Source: Actinomyces bowdenii (GTDB taxonomy: Bacteria; Actinomycetota; Actinomycetes; Actinomycetales; Actinomycetaceae). From it: DNA of 64,000 nucleotides. Location: assembly GCF_017592395.1 (NCBI RefSeq), contig NZ_JAGFOU010000009.1, forward strand, positions 41,661-105,660, written 5' to 3'. This document shows positions 8,701 through 18,518 of this stretch, one piece after another. How positions within the stretch are numbered: position 1 is the stretch's first letter; every line of letters begins with the position of its first letter. A program made the position numbers and the translations under genes. Under the pieces are notes generated by a model. The model was not told the origin of the DNA. It searched no databases and saw nothing but the letters and a program-made list of their open reading frames with translations.

Positions 8701-10104
8701 TCATGACTCGGGGCACTGCTCGGCGGGCGCCTGCGCGGGCCCCCCGGGGGCCGACCAGCGCCCGCGGCGCCGGTCGATGACCAGGCCGATCCCCAGGGCG
8801 AGCAGGGCCGGCAGGATCCATCCGGTCGAGGCGCTCCAGGCCCCGGTGCGCGCCAGGGCCTGGCCGGGGGCGGACCAGCCGAGCTCCTCCAGGGCGGAGA
8901 CGGCCCCCAGCACTCCGGCCACGGCGACCGGCCAGGTGTAGGCGGCCCGCAGGCGCCCGGGGATGAGGGCGTCCAGGAGCGTGACCACCACCAGGCTGAT
9001 CGTCATCGGGTAGAGCAGGAGCGTCAGGGGCGAGACGATGGTCAGGATCGCGCCGAGCCCGAGGTTGGCCAGCGCCGTCGCCAGGGCGGCGGCGCCCAGG
9101 AGCTGGCGGTTGAAGGGCACCGCGGGCCAGGCGGCGTAGGCGTATCCCGCCCAGGCGGCCAGGAGGCCCACCACCGTGGTCAGGCAGGCCAGGATGACGA
9201 TGGCGGCGAAGATGACGACGCCGAGGGCCCCCAGCGCCTGGGCGGCTGCGGTCCGCAGGAGGGCGGCGCCGTCGTCGGCGGGCCCGGGGGTGCGGGCGCC
9301 CACGAGGGCCAGGCCGATGTAGACGCAGGCCAGGAGGGCAGCGGCGATGAGGCCCGCCGCTGAGGTGGCCCTCAGGATCTGGCGGGGCCGCCTCAGGCCC
9401 CGCTGGCGCAGGGAGGTGATGACGACGATGCCGAAGACGGTGGCGGCCAGCACATCCATGGTCAGGTAGCCCTGGGTCAGGCCGGTGCCCAGGGGCGCCT
9501 GGGCGTAGGGGCCCTCGGCGGGCCGGGGTGTCCCGGGGGCGGTGAGCAGTATCGTCCCGCACAGGAGGGCCAGCAGGGCCAGGAGCGCGGGCGTCAGCCA
9601 CCGGCCGATGGAGTTGGTCATCGTCGTGGGCCGCATGGCGATGAGGAGGGCCAGGCCGAGGAAGACGACGATGTGGAGGGCCAGGGCCCAGCCCCCGGGC
9701 CTGAGTCCCGCCAGCTCCAGGACCGGGCGGGTGGCCAGCTCGTAGGCGACGGTGACCACGCGGGGCACGGCGTAGAGCGGGCCGATCGACAGGTAGACGG
9801 CCAGGGGCATGAGCACCCCGAAGCGCGGCCCCACCCGGCGGGCCAGCCCCAGGATGCCCTCCCCGGAGGTGGACACTGCCATGATCGCCACCAGTGGCAT
9901 GAGCACGCCGGTGGTCAGGAAGCCCACCAGCACGGCCGGCAGCCCGCTGCCCGCCGAGGCCCCCAGGACCGGGGGGAAGATGAGGTTGCCGGCGCCGAAG
10001 AAGAGGGCGAAGAGCATGAGACCGGTGGTCACGGTGCTCAGGGCGCCCGCAGCGCTCCGGGGCTGCGAGGACGGCGCTGTCCTGTCGATGGATGGGTGGC
10101 TCAC
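8701..10104 (-). CDS. brnQ: Branched-chain amino acid:cation symporter BrnQ (LIVCS family)
   Basis: A 467-residue membrane protein with about 12 hydrophobic segments. The opening GLMLFALFFGAGNLIFPPVLG is the conserved first helix of the LIVCS family, followed by AVYLSIGPLYAVPRVVTVAYEL, also typical. Family members take up leucine, isoleucine and valine with Na+ or H+. I prefer the GTG at 10104, preceded by AGAGAAG at about 6 nt, over an ATG 30 bp upstream (10134) that has no ribosome site. The stop is followed closely by the DHA2 exporter. It lies 71 bp downstream of dapF on the same strand, so co-transcription with dapF is possible. Confidence 0.88.
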   Translation of the reverse strand: MSHPSIDRTAPSSQPRSAAGALSTVTTGLMLFALFFGAGNLIFPPVLGASAGSGLPAVLVGFLTTGVLMPLVAIMAVSTSGEGILGLARRVGPRFGVLMPLAVYLSIGPLYAVPRVVTVAYELATRPVLELAGLRPGGWALALHIVVFLGLALLIAMRPTTMTNSIGRWLTPALLALLALLCGTILLTAPGTPRPAEGPYAQAPLGTGLTQGYLTMDVLAATVFGIVVITSLRQRGLRRPRQILRATSAAGLIAAALLACVYIGLALVGARTPGPADDGAALLRTAAAQALGALGVVIFAAIVILACLTTVVGLLAAWAGYAYAAWPAVPFNRQLLGAAALATALANLGLGAILTIVSPLTLLLYPMTISLVVVTLLDALIPGRLRAAYTWPVAVAGVLGAVSALEELGWSAPGQALARTGAWSASTGWILPALLALGIGLVIDRRRGRWSAPGGPAQAPAEQCPES

Positions 10105-10175
10105 GGTGTCTTCTCTTGGCTCGTGCCGGGACATTCGGGTCGCGGCAAGCGGGTCATGGGTCGATGGCTCGGGGC

Positions 10176-11159
10176 TCAGGGCAGGCGGACACGGGCGGTC
10201 AATCGCGCCGGCCCGGTGAGCAGCACGCTGGCATCGGGGGCCAGGGGGTCGGCTCCCACGTGCACGCCCAGCTCTCCGCCGGGCACGAGCAGCCGGTAGT
10301 CCTGGGGGGCGGGCCCCGCCTCCTCCCCGCTCCAGATGCTCAGGGCCACGGCAGCGGCGCAGCATCCCGTCCCGCAGGAGCCGGTCTCCCCCACGCCCCG
10401 CTCCAGGATGCGCAGGCGCGCCACGCCGACGCTGCGGCCCGTCCGCGGGTCGGCCTCCTCGCCCAGGGGGACGACCAGCTCCAGGTTGGTGCCGGCCTCG
10501 GGGCGGGGGTCGTAGCGCACCGGCTCGTCGGAGCCGCGCAGGCCCGCGAAGTCGGCGGCCTCCAGCTCCTCCTCGTCGGCCAGGGCGACGACGGTGTGCG
10601 GGTTGGGCATGCGGACGCTCAGGGCCGCCCGGGGCCCTTCCAGCCCGGGGACGACGACGGCGGTGTCCCACCCCTCCTCCTGGGCCCGCTGGGGATGGGC
10701 CAGGCGGGCGGGCCCCATGTCCACCGTCCACAGGTCGCCCAGGCGGGTGATGGCACGGGCGCCTCCGCGCGTGCCGATGGTCAGGCTCTGCCCGTCGGGG
10801 ATGGCGGCCAGGCCCTCGGCGTCCAGGACGTGGGCGAAGAGCCGGGCGGCGTTGCCGCACATCTCGGCCACCGTGCCGTCGGCGTTGTAGTAGTCCATGA
10901 ACCACTGCGCCTCCGGGACGGCGTCGGCGAAGCCCCGGGCCCCCGGCAGGGCCTCGGTGCGAACGACGCGCACGAGGCCGTCGGCGCCCACTCCTGCGCG
11001 CCGGTCGCAGATCGCGGCGATGTCGTCGGCGCTGAGCGCCACCCGGCAGTCGGGGTCGATGAGCAGGAGGAAGTCGTTGAGGGTGGCGTGGCCCTTGAGG
11101 AGCTCACGCCCCTGGAGGCCCATGGCGCTGCCCTGGCTGGGGCCTGAGGTGTCCGGCAT
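10176..11159 (-). CDS. dapF: Diaminopimelate epimerase
   Basis: Converts LL- to meso-diaminopimelate in lysine and peptidoglycan synthesis, in the cytoplasm. The two catalytic cysteines are visible in MCGNAARL (near residue 90) and GSCGTGCCAAA (near 255). The start of the fold, GRELLKGHATLNDFLLL, and GVGADGLV are also conserved. The protein is 327 residues, slightly longer than the usual 270-290, with extra loops but no missing motif. The ATG at 11159 is supported by a TAGGCT -10 box 7 nt upstream. dapF next to miaA and hflX is the standard actinobacterial arrangement; brnQ follows downstream in place of hflX, which shows an insertion between dapF and hflX. Confidence 0.93.
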   Translation of the reverse strand: MPDTSGPSQGSAMGLQGRELLKGHATLNDFLLLIDPDCRVALSADDIAAICDRRAGVGADGLVRVVRTEALPGARGFADAVPEAQWFMDYYNADGTVAEMCGNAARLFAHVLDAEGLAAIPDGQSLTIGTRGGARAITRLGDLWTVDMGPARLAHPQRAQEEGWDTAVVVPGLEGPRAALSVRMPNPHTVVALADEEELEAADFAGLRGSDEPVRYDPRPEAGTNLELVVPLGEEADPRTGRSVGVARLRILERGVGETGSCGTGCCAAAVALSIWSGEEAGPAPQDYRLLVPGGELGVHVGADPLAPDASVLLTGPARLTARVRLP

Positions 11160-11166
11160 GGGCCCC

Positions 11167-11172
11167 AGCCTA
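11167..11172 (-). promoter_or_regulatory. -10 element for leaderless dapF mRNA
   Basis: TAGGCT on the minus strand ends 7 nt before the dapF ATG at 11159, without an intervening ribosome site. Confidence 0.5.
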
Positions 11173-11267
11173 AGGGACGGCCGGCCGTCCCCGGCCATCG
11201 CCGTCGTGCCCGGGCCGGCTGGGCCCGCCCCGGATGGGGCCTGCGGGCCTCATCCGGCCCGCGCCTC

Positions 11268-12260
<993 letters not shown>

Positions 12261-13163
12261 TCAGATCTCCGGCAGCAGCGGGCCGACGGCGCTGAGGGCC
12301 TGGGTGCAGGCCGACAGGGCGGTGTTGAGGTGGAGGCGCAGCTGGGAGTTGGTGATGCCCGAGCTCATGTCCATCATGTAGGTGGCCCGCACCCGCGGCC
12401 CCACGGGGCTGTCCAGGATGCCCACGGTGGGGAAGAACTTGTCGCGGTTCCAGTCATTGGCGCTGGCGGCGATCTCGTCGCGCTGGGAGACCGGGGCCGG
12501 CTCCTGCCAGTCGCCTGAGACCAGGAGCCAGCCGTCGTGACCCTGGGGGATCTCGATGACGAAGGGGAAGTCGTCCCAGGTGCCCAGCAGGCAGGCGTGC
12601 CCGTCCTCGTCGTGGCGGCGCACGGAGTAGCCCATGGTGCCGGTGATGGTGCGCTCGACGCGATCGAGGTCGAGGTCGCCGATCGCCTCGGGCCCGCCGA
12701 GGACCCGGCCGGTCCCCGAGGCCCCCTGCGCTCCGAGGATGCCGGCGCTCCTGGCGGAGCGCGCCGGGGCCGCCGGGGCCGTGGAGCGCGATGAGGCGGC
12801 GGAGGGCGCGGGCTGCGCGCCCCTGGCCCGGCCGGCTCCGGCGGCCTGCGCGCCGGTGGCGTCCGCGCTGCCGTTCCCGGCCCTCTGGGGGCCAGGTGGG
12901 GAGGAGGCCCGCTCAGGGGCGGAGGCGGTACCGGGCCCCATGGGATCGGCCGAAGCCTGCGGGGCGCCGCGCCTGCGGGGGTGGGGGCCCGGGCCGCGCC
13001 CGGCGGGGGCCTTGGATCCCCGGCCCCTCGGGCCGGCCTGGGGGCCCGCGGCACCCGCCGGTGGGCACGGGTCGGGGTCCTGCGGGGGCAGGGCACGCTG
13101 GTCCCAGCCCTTGCCCAGGAGCCTGAGGATGAAGTCGGTGAGGCGGTTCTTGCGTCGTGCCAT
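12261..13163 (-). CDS. YbjN-domain protein with long disordered N-terminal region
   Basis: The C-terminal half (about residues 155-300) is a YbjN-type domain: YSVRRHDEDGHACLLGTWDDFPFVIEI, then DWNRDKFFPTVG, both typical of actinobacterial members. YbjN proteins have a fold resembling type III secretion chaperones; their biochemical role is not established. Residues 30-150 are Pro/Ala/Gly/Arg-rich and probably unstructured, which is unusual for a family normally near 150-170 residues. The ATG at 13163 overlaps the stop of the upstream YbjN gene by 3 bp, so the two are coupled. The stop abuts miaA. Two tandem YbjN genes ahead of miaA suggest paralogues acting together, possibly as a heterodimer; that is inference. 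Confidence 0.8.
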   Translation of the reverse strand: MARRKNRLTDFILRLLGKGWDQRALPPQDPDPCPPAGAAGPQAGPRGRGSKAPAGRGPGPHPRRRGAPQASADPMGPGTASAPERASSPPGPQRAGNGSADATGAQAAGAGRARGAQPAPSAASSRSTAPAAPARSARSAGILGAQGASGTGRVLGGPEAIGDLDLDRVERTITGTMGYSVRRHDEDGHACLLGTWDDFPFVIEIPQGHDGWLLVSGDWQEPAPVSQRDEIAASANDWNRDKFFPTVGILDSPVGPRVRATYMMDMSSGITNSQLRLHLNTALSACTQALSAVGPLLPEI

Positions 13164-13624
13164 CAGGGCTCCAGGCTACCGCGCAGCGGGTCGGGGAACT
13201 GGTCCTCGGCCTGCCTCATGAGGGCGATGATGAGCCGGCACCCGGTGAAGATGAAGTCGGAGAGCTGCTGGTCGGTCATGCCCGCCCCCAGGGGGTAGGT
13301 CACCTCGCCGTGGAGGCGCACGACGCCGTTGTCGGAGATGGTCAGGTAGGCCTTGGGGCCGATGCGCGTGATGTTCCAGTCCTCCACCAGGTCGCGCAGG
13401 GCGGCGAGGGACTCGGTCTCGGCGATGCGGTGCCACACGCCGCGCAGCTGGACGGCTCGCGTGTCCTGGAAGACGACGTGGACGGTCACCAGCCTCCAGG
13501 GGATGCCCACGTCCCCCTCGTCGTCGACGAAGTACCTCAGCCCGAGCTCCTGGACGCAGGCCCGCACCCGCTCGGCGTCAACCGGTGAGGGCGCCGCGGG
13601 CACGGGGGCATCGGATCCGGACAT
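13163..13624 (-). CDS. YbjN-domain protein, short form
   Basis: A 153-residue protein that is almost entirely a YbjN domain: LRYFVDDEGDVGIPWRL, WHRIAETESLAALRDLVEDWNITRIGPKAYL, then DFIFTGCRLIIALMRQAEDQFPD. It lacks the disordered extension of its neighbour. First gene of the ybjN-ybjN-miaA operon, with its stop overlapping the next start in an ATGA-type junction. Function unknown. The upstream 250 bp hold a 10-bp tandem repeat and the divergent DM13 gene's leader. Confidence 0.82.
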   Translation of the reverse strand: MSGSDAPVPAAPSPVDAERVRACVQELGLRYFVDDEGDVGIPWRLVTVHVVFQDTRAVQLRGVWHRIAETESLAALRDLVEDWNITRIGPKAYLTISDNGVVRLHGEVTYPLGAGMTDQQLSDFIFTGCRLIIALMRQAEDQFPDPLRGSLEP

Positions 13625-13760
13625 GGCGTCCAGGGTAGGCGGTCAGGGCATCGGCCCGACGGCGCCTCCCGGGGCGCTCCACCATGAGCGCAATGCCCTC
13701 CCGCCTGCGCCCCGGTCTGCGCCCCTGCGGGCCCGTGGGCTCCGGTGCGCCTCCGCCGCG

Positions 13761-13790
13761 GGACGCAGTGGGACGCAGTGGGACACAGCG
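13761..13790. repeat. 10-bp tandem repeat in the YbjN-DM13 divergent region
   Basis: GGACGCAGTG is present twice exactly and a third time as GGACACAGCG. It is the only obvious structure in the 254-bp gap 13625-13878 apart from the TTGACA at 13815-13820 and the leader frame below. A regulator-binding array is possible but unproven. Confidence 0.7.
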
Positions 13791-13849
13791 GGAATAGCAG
13801 CGGTGGGGACTCGGTTGACACAGGCGACCCACCCATAGGAGGGATGGGC

Positions 13850-13870
13850 ATGAACACTCTAGATCCATAG
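13850..13870 (+). other. Candidate leader ORF upstream of the DM13 gene
   Basis: An ATG preceded by AGGAGGG (13837-13843) at the ideal 6-nt spacing opens a 6-codon frame MNTLDP-stop, ending 8 nt before the DM13 start. The DM13 ATG itself has only a weak AGGGGA 5 nt upstream. The better ribosome site therefore serves the leader frame, which could feed ribosomes to the main gene by coupling. Confidence 0.4.
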
Positions 13871-13878
13871 GGGATATC

Positions 13879-14451
13879 ATGAAGTTTGCACGTCAGCACC
13901 GCCGCCCCCTGCTGATCCTGGGGGCCCTGGGCCTGGTCGTCCTGGCCGCCGGCCTAGCGGTGTTCAAGCCATGGCTGCTGCTGGTCGACGTCGAGGTCGA
14001 CGACGAGGTGCCCGTGGTCGCTGCGGCTGCGCCCAGTGCCCCGGGTGGCGAGGACGGCGCCGCTGACCCCGCTGCCGCCCAGCAGGACCCCGGCGCGGCG
14101 GTGGTGGTCTCCAGCGGGACGTTCATCTCCCACGAGCACGAGACCAGCGGCACGGCCAGCATCGTGCGCCATCCCGATGGCTCCCACCAGCTGGTCCTGG
14201 AGGACCTGGAGACCTCCAACGGCCCCGATGTGCGCGTGTGGCTGAGCGCCGGCCCGGTGGTCGAGGGCAGGGACGGCTGGTTCACCGCGGGCCAGCACGA
14301 GCACCTCGATGTCGCCGCCATCAAGGGCAACCGCGGCAACCAGGTCTACGACCTGCCCGAGGGCTTCGACCCGTCCTCGTGGCCGACCGTGGACCTGTGG
14401 TGCGAGGACTTCAGCGTCTCCTTCGGCGCCGCCGCTCTGGAGCAGCCCTGA
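13879..14451 (+). CDS. Membrane-anchored DM13-domain protein (putative electron transfer)
   Basis: A 190-residue protein with a short basic N-terminus and one hydrophobic segment (about 10-32), then an Ala/Asp/Glu-rich linker, then a DM13 domain from about 75 to 185. The domain shows SGTFISHEHETSGTASIVRHPDGSHQLVLEDL, LETSNGPDVRVWLS, and the terminal CEDFSVSFG, whose near-invariant cysteine is a proposed redox or cofactor residue. DM13 domains are proposed to transfer electrons at the cell surface; the partner is unknown. The gene is monocistronic, with a strong terminator hairpin 32 bp after the stop. Translation may depend on the leader ORF just upstream. Confidence 0.85.
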   Translation: MKFARQHRRPLLILGALGLVVLAAGLAVFKPWLLLVDVEVDDEVPVVAAAAPSAPGGEDGAADPAAAQQDPGAAVVVSSGTFISHEHETSGTASIVRHPDGSHQLVLEDLETSNGPDVRVWLSAGPVVEGRDGWFTAGQHEHLDVAAIKGNRGNQVYDLPEGFDPSSWPTVDLWCEDFSVSFGAAALEQP

Positions 14452-14482
14452 TCCGGCCCCTGCGGGCCACCAGTCCCGACCG

Positions 14483-14521
14483 TGCCGCGGTCCCCGGGCC
14501 CATCGCCCGGGGACCGCGGCA
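14483..14521. terminator. Bidirectional terminator between DM13 and nhaA
   Basis: A perfect 16-bp stem (TGCCGCGGTCCCCGGG at 14483-14498, complement at 14506-14521) with a 7-nt loop lies between the convergent DM13 and nhaA stops. It lacks a strong U-run, as is common in very GC-rich genomes. Confidence 0.75.
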
Positions 14522-14571
14522 CTTCCCGTCTCTCGTCCCGTCTCGTCCCAGTCTCGATCACAGTCCCGTCC

Positions 14572-16437
14572 TCAGCCGGGCTCCTTCTCCCACATCCCGT
14601 TGAGCGCCTCGGAGAAGGTCCAGCGGTTGAGCAGGTGCTCGAATCGCTCACCGTCGATGTAGACCACGGGGCCGCCGCCCTCGGTGAGCCCCTCGACCTC
14701 CAGGGCGTCCTTGAGCACCTTGGGCTCATCGATCCCGGAGTCGATGCGCTCCCACAGGGCGTGGGGATCCAGGCCGGCCTCCTGGGCGGCCCGGGTGATG
14801 GTCCTCGGGGTCACCTGCCCGCACAGCCTGGCCAGGGCGTCGTGGAAGGGCCACAGGCGGGACTTGTCCTGGTGCCTGGCGGCCTCCAGGGCCAGCGCGG
14901 CCAGCAGGCTCTCGGGTCCGGAGAGCTTGTGGCGCAGGACCAGGCGCACCTGGCCGGCGTCGCGCAGGTGGGCGATGCCGTGGAGGGCCTCCATGAGGCG
15001 CCAGCGGTCCTCGTCGCTCATGTCGGCGTAGTTGATGAGCGTGTGGGGGGCGCGGGGATCCCCCGTGGTCAGGTCCACGCCCTCATCGACGCCGCGGCGC
15101 AGCCGCTGGCCCGGTGACGGCGGCAGGGGGCTGAGGTAGTCCGAGATCCGGAAGATGAGCGCGGCCAGGGCCAGGGCGGCGGCCGAGGCGCACAGCACGC
15201 CGATGCGGGCCTGATCGCGCACCGCCTCCTCGTCCAGGGCGATGCCGGCCACCAGGAGGGAGATGGTGAAGCCCATCCCCGACAGGGCCCCGATGCCCAT
15301 GATGCGCGGCAGGTCCAGGCCGGGCAGGCGCGATGAGGGCACCATGTGCAGCACCAGGGCCGCACCGAGGGTGACCCCCACGAGCTTGCCCAGCACCAGG
15401 CCGATGATGACCGCCCAGGTGATGCGCGAGGCGAAAGCGGCGTCCAGGGACTGCGCACTCAGTGTGACCCCGGCATTGGCCAGGGCGAACAGGGGCACGA
15501 CGACGTAGTTGACGTAGGGCAGCAGCAGGAAGGACATCCGCTGGTTCATGGGCATGGAGTAGGCCAGCGCCTCGCGCAGCAGCGCGGCGGTGCCCGGGGC
15601 CGGGGACTGCCGGTAGAGCCGGGCGAGCTCACCGGCGCCGTTGACGTCCTCACTGCGCACGGAGTAGACCGGCAGGAGCATGGCGATGAGGACGCCCGCC
15701 AGGGTCGGGTGCACCCCGGAGCGGTGGAGGGCGTACCAGATGACCCCGGCCAGGACCAGGTAGAGGGGCGCGCGCCATGCGCCGCAGCGGGCCAGGGCCC
15801 ACACGCCCGCCAGGCCGAGGGCCGCCACTGCCAGGGCGATCAGGTCGAGGGAGGCGGTGTAGAACAGCGCGATGACCACCAGGGCGCCGATGTCGTCGAT
15901 GACGGCGAAGGCCAGGAGGAACAGGCGCAGGCGCGGGGCCCGCTTGGGGCCGATGAGCGCCAGCATGCCCAGGGCGAAGGCCGTGTCGGTGGAGATCACC
16001 GATCCCCAGGCGCCCAGACCGGGTGTGCCCATGGCGATGATGAGGTAGATGAAGGCGGGCACCACCAGGCCCCCCACGGCGGCCGCCGCGGGCAGCAGGG
16101 CGCGCCCCGGCAGGCGCATCTCCCCCAGGGTCAAGTCCCTTCTGACATCGAGGCCCACGAGGAAGAAGAAGACGGTCATCAGCCCCTCGTTGACCCACTC
16201 GTGGGCGGTGAGGTCCACGCCCAGGGGGCCGACGCTCAGGGACAGGCGCGTGCCCCAGAAGGCGTGATAGCTCTCACCGGCATTGGCCCACACCAGGGCC
16301 GCGAGCGTGGCCAGGGCCAGCGCCGCGGCGGCGTGGGTCTCGCTGGTGAGGACGTCCCGCCAGCGGCGGCGACGACGCAGATAGGCGTCAACGGACTCGG
16401 CGAGGCTTGCGGAGCCGGACCGTGCAGCAGAGTTCAC
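14572..16437 (-). CDS. nhaA: Na+/H+ antiporter NhaA fused to a thioredoxin-fold domain
   Basis: Residues 1-430 are a complete NhaA: FFFLVGLDVRRDL (the conserved FFxxVGLExKR-type motif), STDTAFALGML, and AVIDDIGALVVIALFYT, which holds the paired aspartates of the sodium-binding site. The C-terminal ~190 residues resemble a DsbA-like thioredoxin fold (alternating helices, then GGGPVVYIDGERFE and the cis-Pro-type VVYI segment). The redox motif expected after the first strand is replaced by NYADMSDEDRW, with no CxxC. The antiporter expels sodium using the proton gradient at the cell membrane. GTG 16437 is chosen for AGGAAGGAG 6 nt upstream. It lies 195 bp after miaB on the same strand and ends at a strong bidirectional terminator. 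Confidence 0.9.
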   Translation of the reverse strand: MNSAARSGSASLAESVDAYLRRRRRWRDVLTSETHAAAALALATLAALVWANAGESYHAFWGTRLSLSVGPLGVDLTAHEWVNEGLMTVFFFLVGLDVRRDLTLGEMRLPGRALLPAAAAVGGLVVPAFIYLIIAMGTPGLGAWGSVISTDTAFALGMLALIGPKRAPRLRLFLLAFAVIDDIGALVVIALFYTASLDLIALAVAALGLAGVWALARCGAWRAPLYLVLAGVIWYALHRSGVHPTLAGVLIAMLLPVYSVRSEDVNGAGELARLYRQSPAPGTAALLREALAYSMPMNQRMSFLLLPYVNYVVVPLFALANAGVTLSAQSLDAAFASRITWAVIIGLVLGKLVGVTLGAALVLHMVPSSRLPGLDLPRIMGIGALSGMGFTISLLVAGIALDEEAVRDQARIGVLCASAAALALAALIFRISDYLSPLPPSPGQRLRRGVDEGVDLTTGDPRAPHTLINYADMSDEDRWRLMEALHGIAHLRDAGQVRLVLRHKLSGPESLLAALALEAARHQDKSRLWPFHDALARLCGQVTPRTITRAAQEAGLDPHALWERIDSGIDEPKVLKDALEVEGLTEGGGPVVYIDGERFEHLLNRWTFSEALNGMWEKEPG

Positions 16438-16632
16438 CTGCGCTCCTTCCTGGCGGACGGCCTGCGGCGTCTGGCAGCGCACCCACCAGCCGCGGCCCGG
16501 GACGAGTAGCCATGATGGTAGGCGCTCCGGGACCCCTCATGTGGCCGCTCCAGCGCCTGAGCAGGCCCGATCCGCGTGCCCCGCAGCACGCGGCAGTGGT
16601 GGCGCTCACCGCCGACGGCGGGCCCGGCCGGC

Positions 16633-18351
16633 TCAGCGGCCCCGGCCCGCCGGGGCGCCCACGCGGATGGCCGGCATGCCGATGGCCACCGGCGCGGTGT
16701 CGGGCTCCGGGGTGGAGCAGGCCTCGGCCTGCCGGCGCTGCCAGGCCTCCCCGGCCCGGGTGCGGCGCACCTGGAACAGGGCCGGGCCGTCGTCGAGCCA
16801 CAGGCGGTCCCCGGGTGATCCCGCGGTGCCGGCGGCGCCCACGGGTCCCCCGGCGCCGCACAGGGCCGAGTCGGCGATGAGGTGGTGGGGGGCGCCGTGG
16901 GTCACGCGCACGCTGACCATGTCGCCCGGGCGGGGGGCGCCCCCGGCGTGGTCCCGGGGGTCCAGCCCCGGGGGCAGGGCCAGGTGCACCAGGCGGTTGT
17001 CCTCGGCTCGCCCCGAGATCCGGCAGGTCGTGGCATCGCGGCGCCCCTCCCCCTCGGCCACGAGCACCTCGACGACGCGCCCCTCCTGGGCCGCGTTCTC
17101 CTCGTGGGTGATCCGGCGCACGAGCTCGTCCAGGCGGCGGTAGCGCTCCTTGACGACCTCCAGCGGCACCTGGTCCTGGCGATCCGCCGCGGGCGTCCCC
17201 GGGCGCGGGGAGTACTCGAAGGTGAAGGCCGAGGCGAAGCGGGCCTGCTCGACCACCCGCAGGGTGTCCTCGAAGTCCTCCTCGCTCTCCCCGGGGAAGC
17301 CGACGATGATGTCGGTGGTGATGGCCGCGTGGGGCAGGCGGGCGCGCACCCGCTCCAGGATCCCCAGGAAGCGCTCGGAGCGGTAGGAGCGGCGCATGGC
17401 CCGCAGGACGGCGTCGGAGCCGGACTGCAGGGGCATGTGGAGGCTGGGCATGACCGCGGGGGTGGTGGCCATGGCCTCGATGACGTCGTCGGTGAAGGCC
17501 GCCGGGTGGGGGCTGGTGAAGCGCACCCGCTCGATGCCCTCCACGGCGCCGGCGGCCCGCAGGAGCTTGGCGAAGGCGCCGCGGTCCCCGAAGCCCACGC
17601 CGTAGGAGTTGACGTTCTGCCCCAGGAGGGTGACCTCGATGGCGCCCTGGGCGGCCACCGCCTCGATCTCGGCCAGGACCTCGCCGGGGCGCCGGTCGCG
17701 CTGGCGGCCCCTCAGGGAGGGCACGATGCAGAAGGTGCAGGTGTTGTTGCAGCCCACGGCCACCGAGACCCAGGCGGCGTAGGCGGACTCGCGGCGGGTG
17801 GGCAGGGTGGAGGGGAAGACCTTGAGGGACTCCTCCAGCTCGACGGCGGCCTCGGCGTTGTGGCGGGCCCGCTCCAGCAGGGCGGGGAGCACATCGAGGT
17901 TGTGGGTGCCGAAGACCACGTCCACCCAGGGGGCGCGCTCGACGATCCCCTGCCCCATCTGCTGGGCCAGGCAGCCGGCCACGGCGATCTGCATGCCGGG
18001 GCGCTCGCGCTTGACCGCGGCGAGCTGGCCCAGGTTGCCGAACAGGCGGTTGGCGGCGTTCTCGCGCACCGAGCAGGTGTTGAGGATGACGACGTCGGCT
18101 CCCCCGTCGCCGGCGCGGGTGGCCCGGGCGGCGGCCTCGGGCACCTCCTCGGCGCGCCGGTATCCGGCGGCCTCCAGAAGGCCGGCCATGCGCTCGGAGT
18201 CGTGGACATTCATCTGGCAGCCCAGGGTGCGCACGTGGTAGGTGCGGGCGGGCCCGCCCGGGCCGCCGGCGGCACGGGCGTCGAGGAGGGGCGCGCTGGC
18301 AGCGCCGGGGGCCTGCGGGGCCGGTGGGGCTGCGGAGGGGGTGATCGTCAT
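16633..18351 (-). CDS. miaB: tRNA-2-methylthio-N6-dimethylallyladenosine synthase
   Basis: A radical-SAM methylthiotransferase of about 572 residues that modifies i6A37 made by MiaA. The N-terminal auxiliary cluster cysteines are visible in [14 protein letters not shown] and AGCLAQQ (near 44, 91 and 125). The radical-SAM triad is in [15 protein letters not shown] (near 200). [19 protein letters not shown] and [10 protein letters not shown] are also conserved, and a TRAM region follows near 420-490. The C-terminus adds about 80 residues of non-conserved sequence. Start at ATG 18351, 8 nt after a TAGAAT box; upstream frame is not conserved. It is divergent from gcvP across a 197-bp region with a strong hairpin. 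Confidence 0.94.
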   Translation of the reverse strand: MTITPSAAPPAPQAPGAASAPLLDARAAGGPGGPARTYHVRTLGCQMNVHDSERMAGLLEAAGYRRAEEVPEAAARATRAGDGGADVVILNTCSVRENAANRLFGNLGQLAAVKRERPGMQIAVAGCLAQQMGQGIVERAPWVDVVFGTHNLDVLPALLERARHNAEAAVELEESLKVFPSTLPTRRESAYAAWVSVAVGCNNTCTFCIVPSLRGRQRDRRPGEVLAEIEAVAAQGAIEVTLLGQNVNSYGVGFGDRGAFAKLLRAAGAVEGIERVRFTSPHPAAFTDDVIEAMATTPAVMPSLHMPLQSGSDAVLRAMRRSYRSERFLGILERVRARLPHAAITTDIIVGFPGESEEDFEDTLRVVEQARFASAFTFEYSPRPGTPAADRQDQVPLEVVKERYRRLDELVRRITHEENAAQEGRVVEVLVAEGEGRRDATTCRISGRAEDNRLVHLALPPGLDPRDHAGGAPRPGDMVSVRVTHGAPHHLIADSALCGAGGPVGAAGTAGSPGDRLWLDDGPALFQVRRTRAGEAWQRRQAEACSTPEPDTAPVAIGMPAIRVGAPAGRGR

Positions 18352-18359
18352 CGCGCGCG

Positions 18360-18365
18360 ATTCTA
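18360..18365 (-). promoter_or_regulatory. -10 element for near-leaderless miaB mRNA
   Basis: TAGAAT on the minus strand ends 8 nt before the miaB ATG at 18351. No ribosome binding site lies between. Confidence 0.5.
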
Positions 18366-18419
18366 GGGCCGCGGGCACGATCAGCCCAGCGGGCCGCCCC
18401 ACTCGTGACCGGAGGCACG

Positions 18420-18472
18420 GGCTGCCCGGGACGGCGGGTCCAGCCCCAGGAGCGCCCGCCGTCCCGGCAGCC
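18420..18472. repeat. Strong inverted repeat in the miaB-gcvP divergent region
   Basis: Arms 18420-18438 and 18455-18472 pair over 18 bp with one bulged C (GGCTGCC-CGGGACGGCGGG). It lies upstream of the apparent gcvP -10 box and upstream of miaB, so it is not a terminator of either divergent gene. It may be a regulator site, a barrier to antisense transcription, or a dispersed repeat. Confidence 0.7.
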
Positions 18473-18512
18473 ACGCTCCCCCACGTGATCCCCGGGCCGG
18501 CGGATCTGCGTT

Positions 18513-18518
18513 TATGAT
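18513..18518 (+). promoter_or_regulatory. -10 element of the gcvPTH promoter
   Basis: TATGAT within GCGTTTATGATGAC is the best -10 match before gcvP. It predicts a transcription start near 18525 and a leader of about 24 nt, too short for a glycine riboswitch. No clear -35 is seen at 17 bp. Confidence 0.5.
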
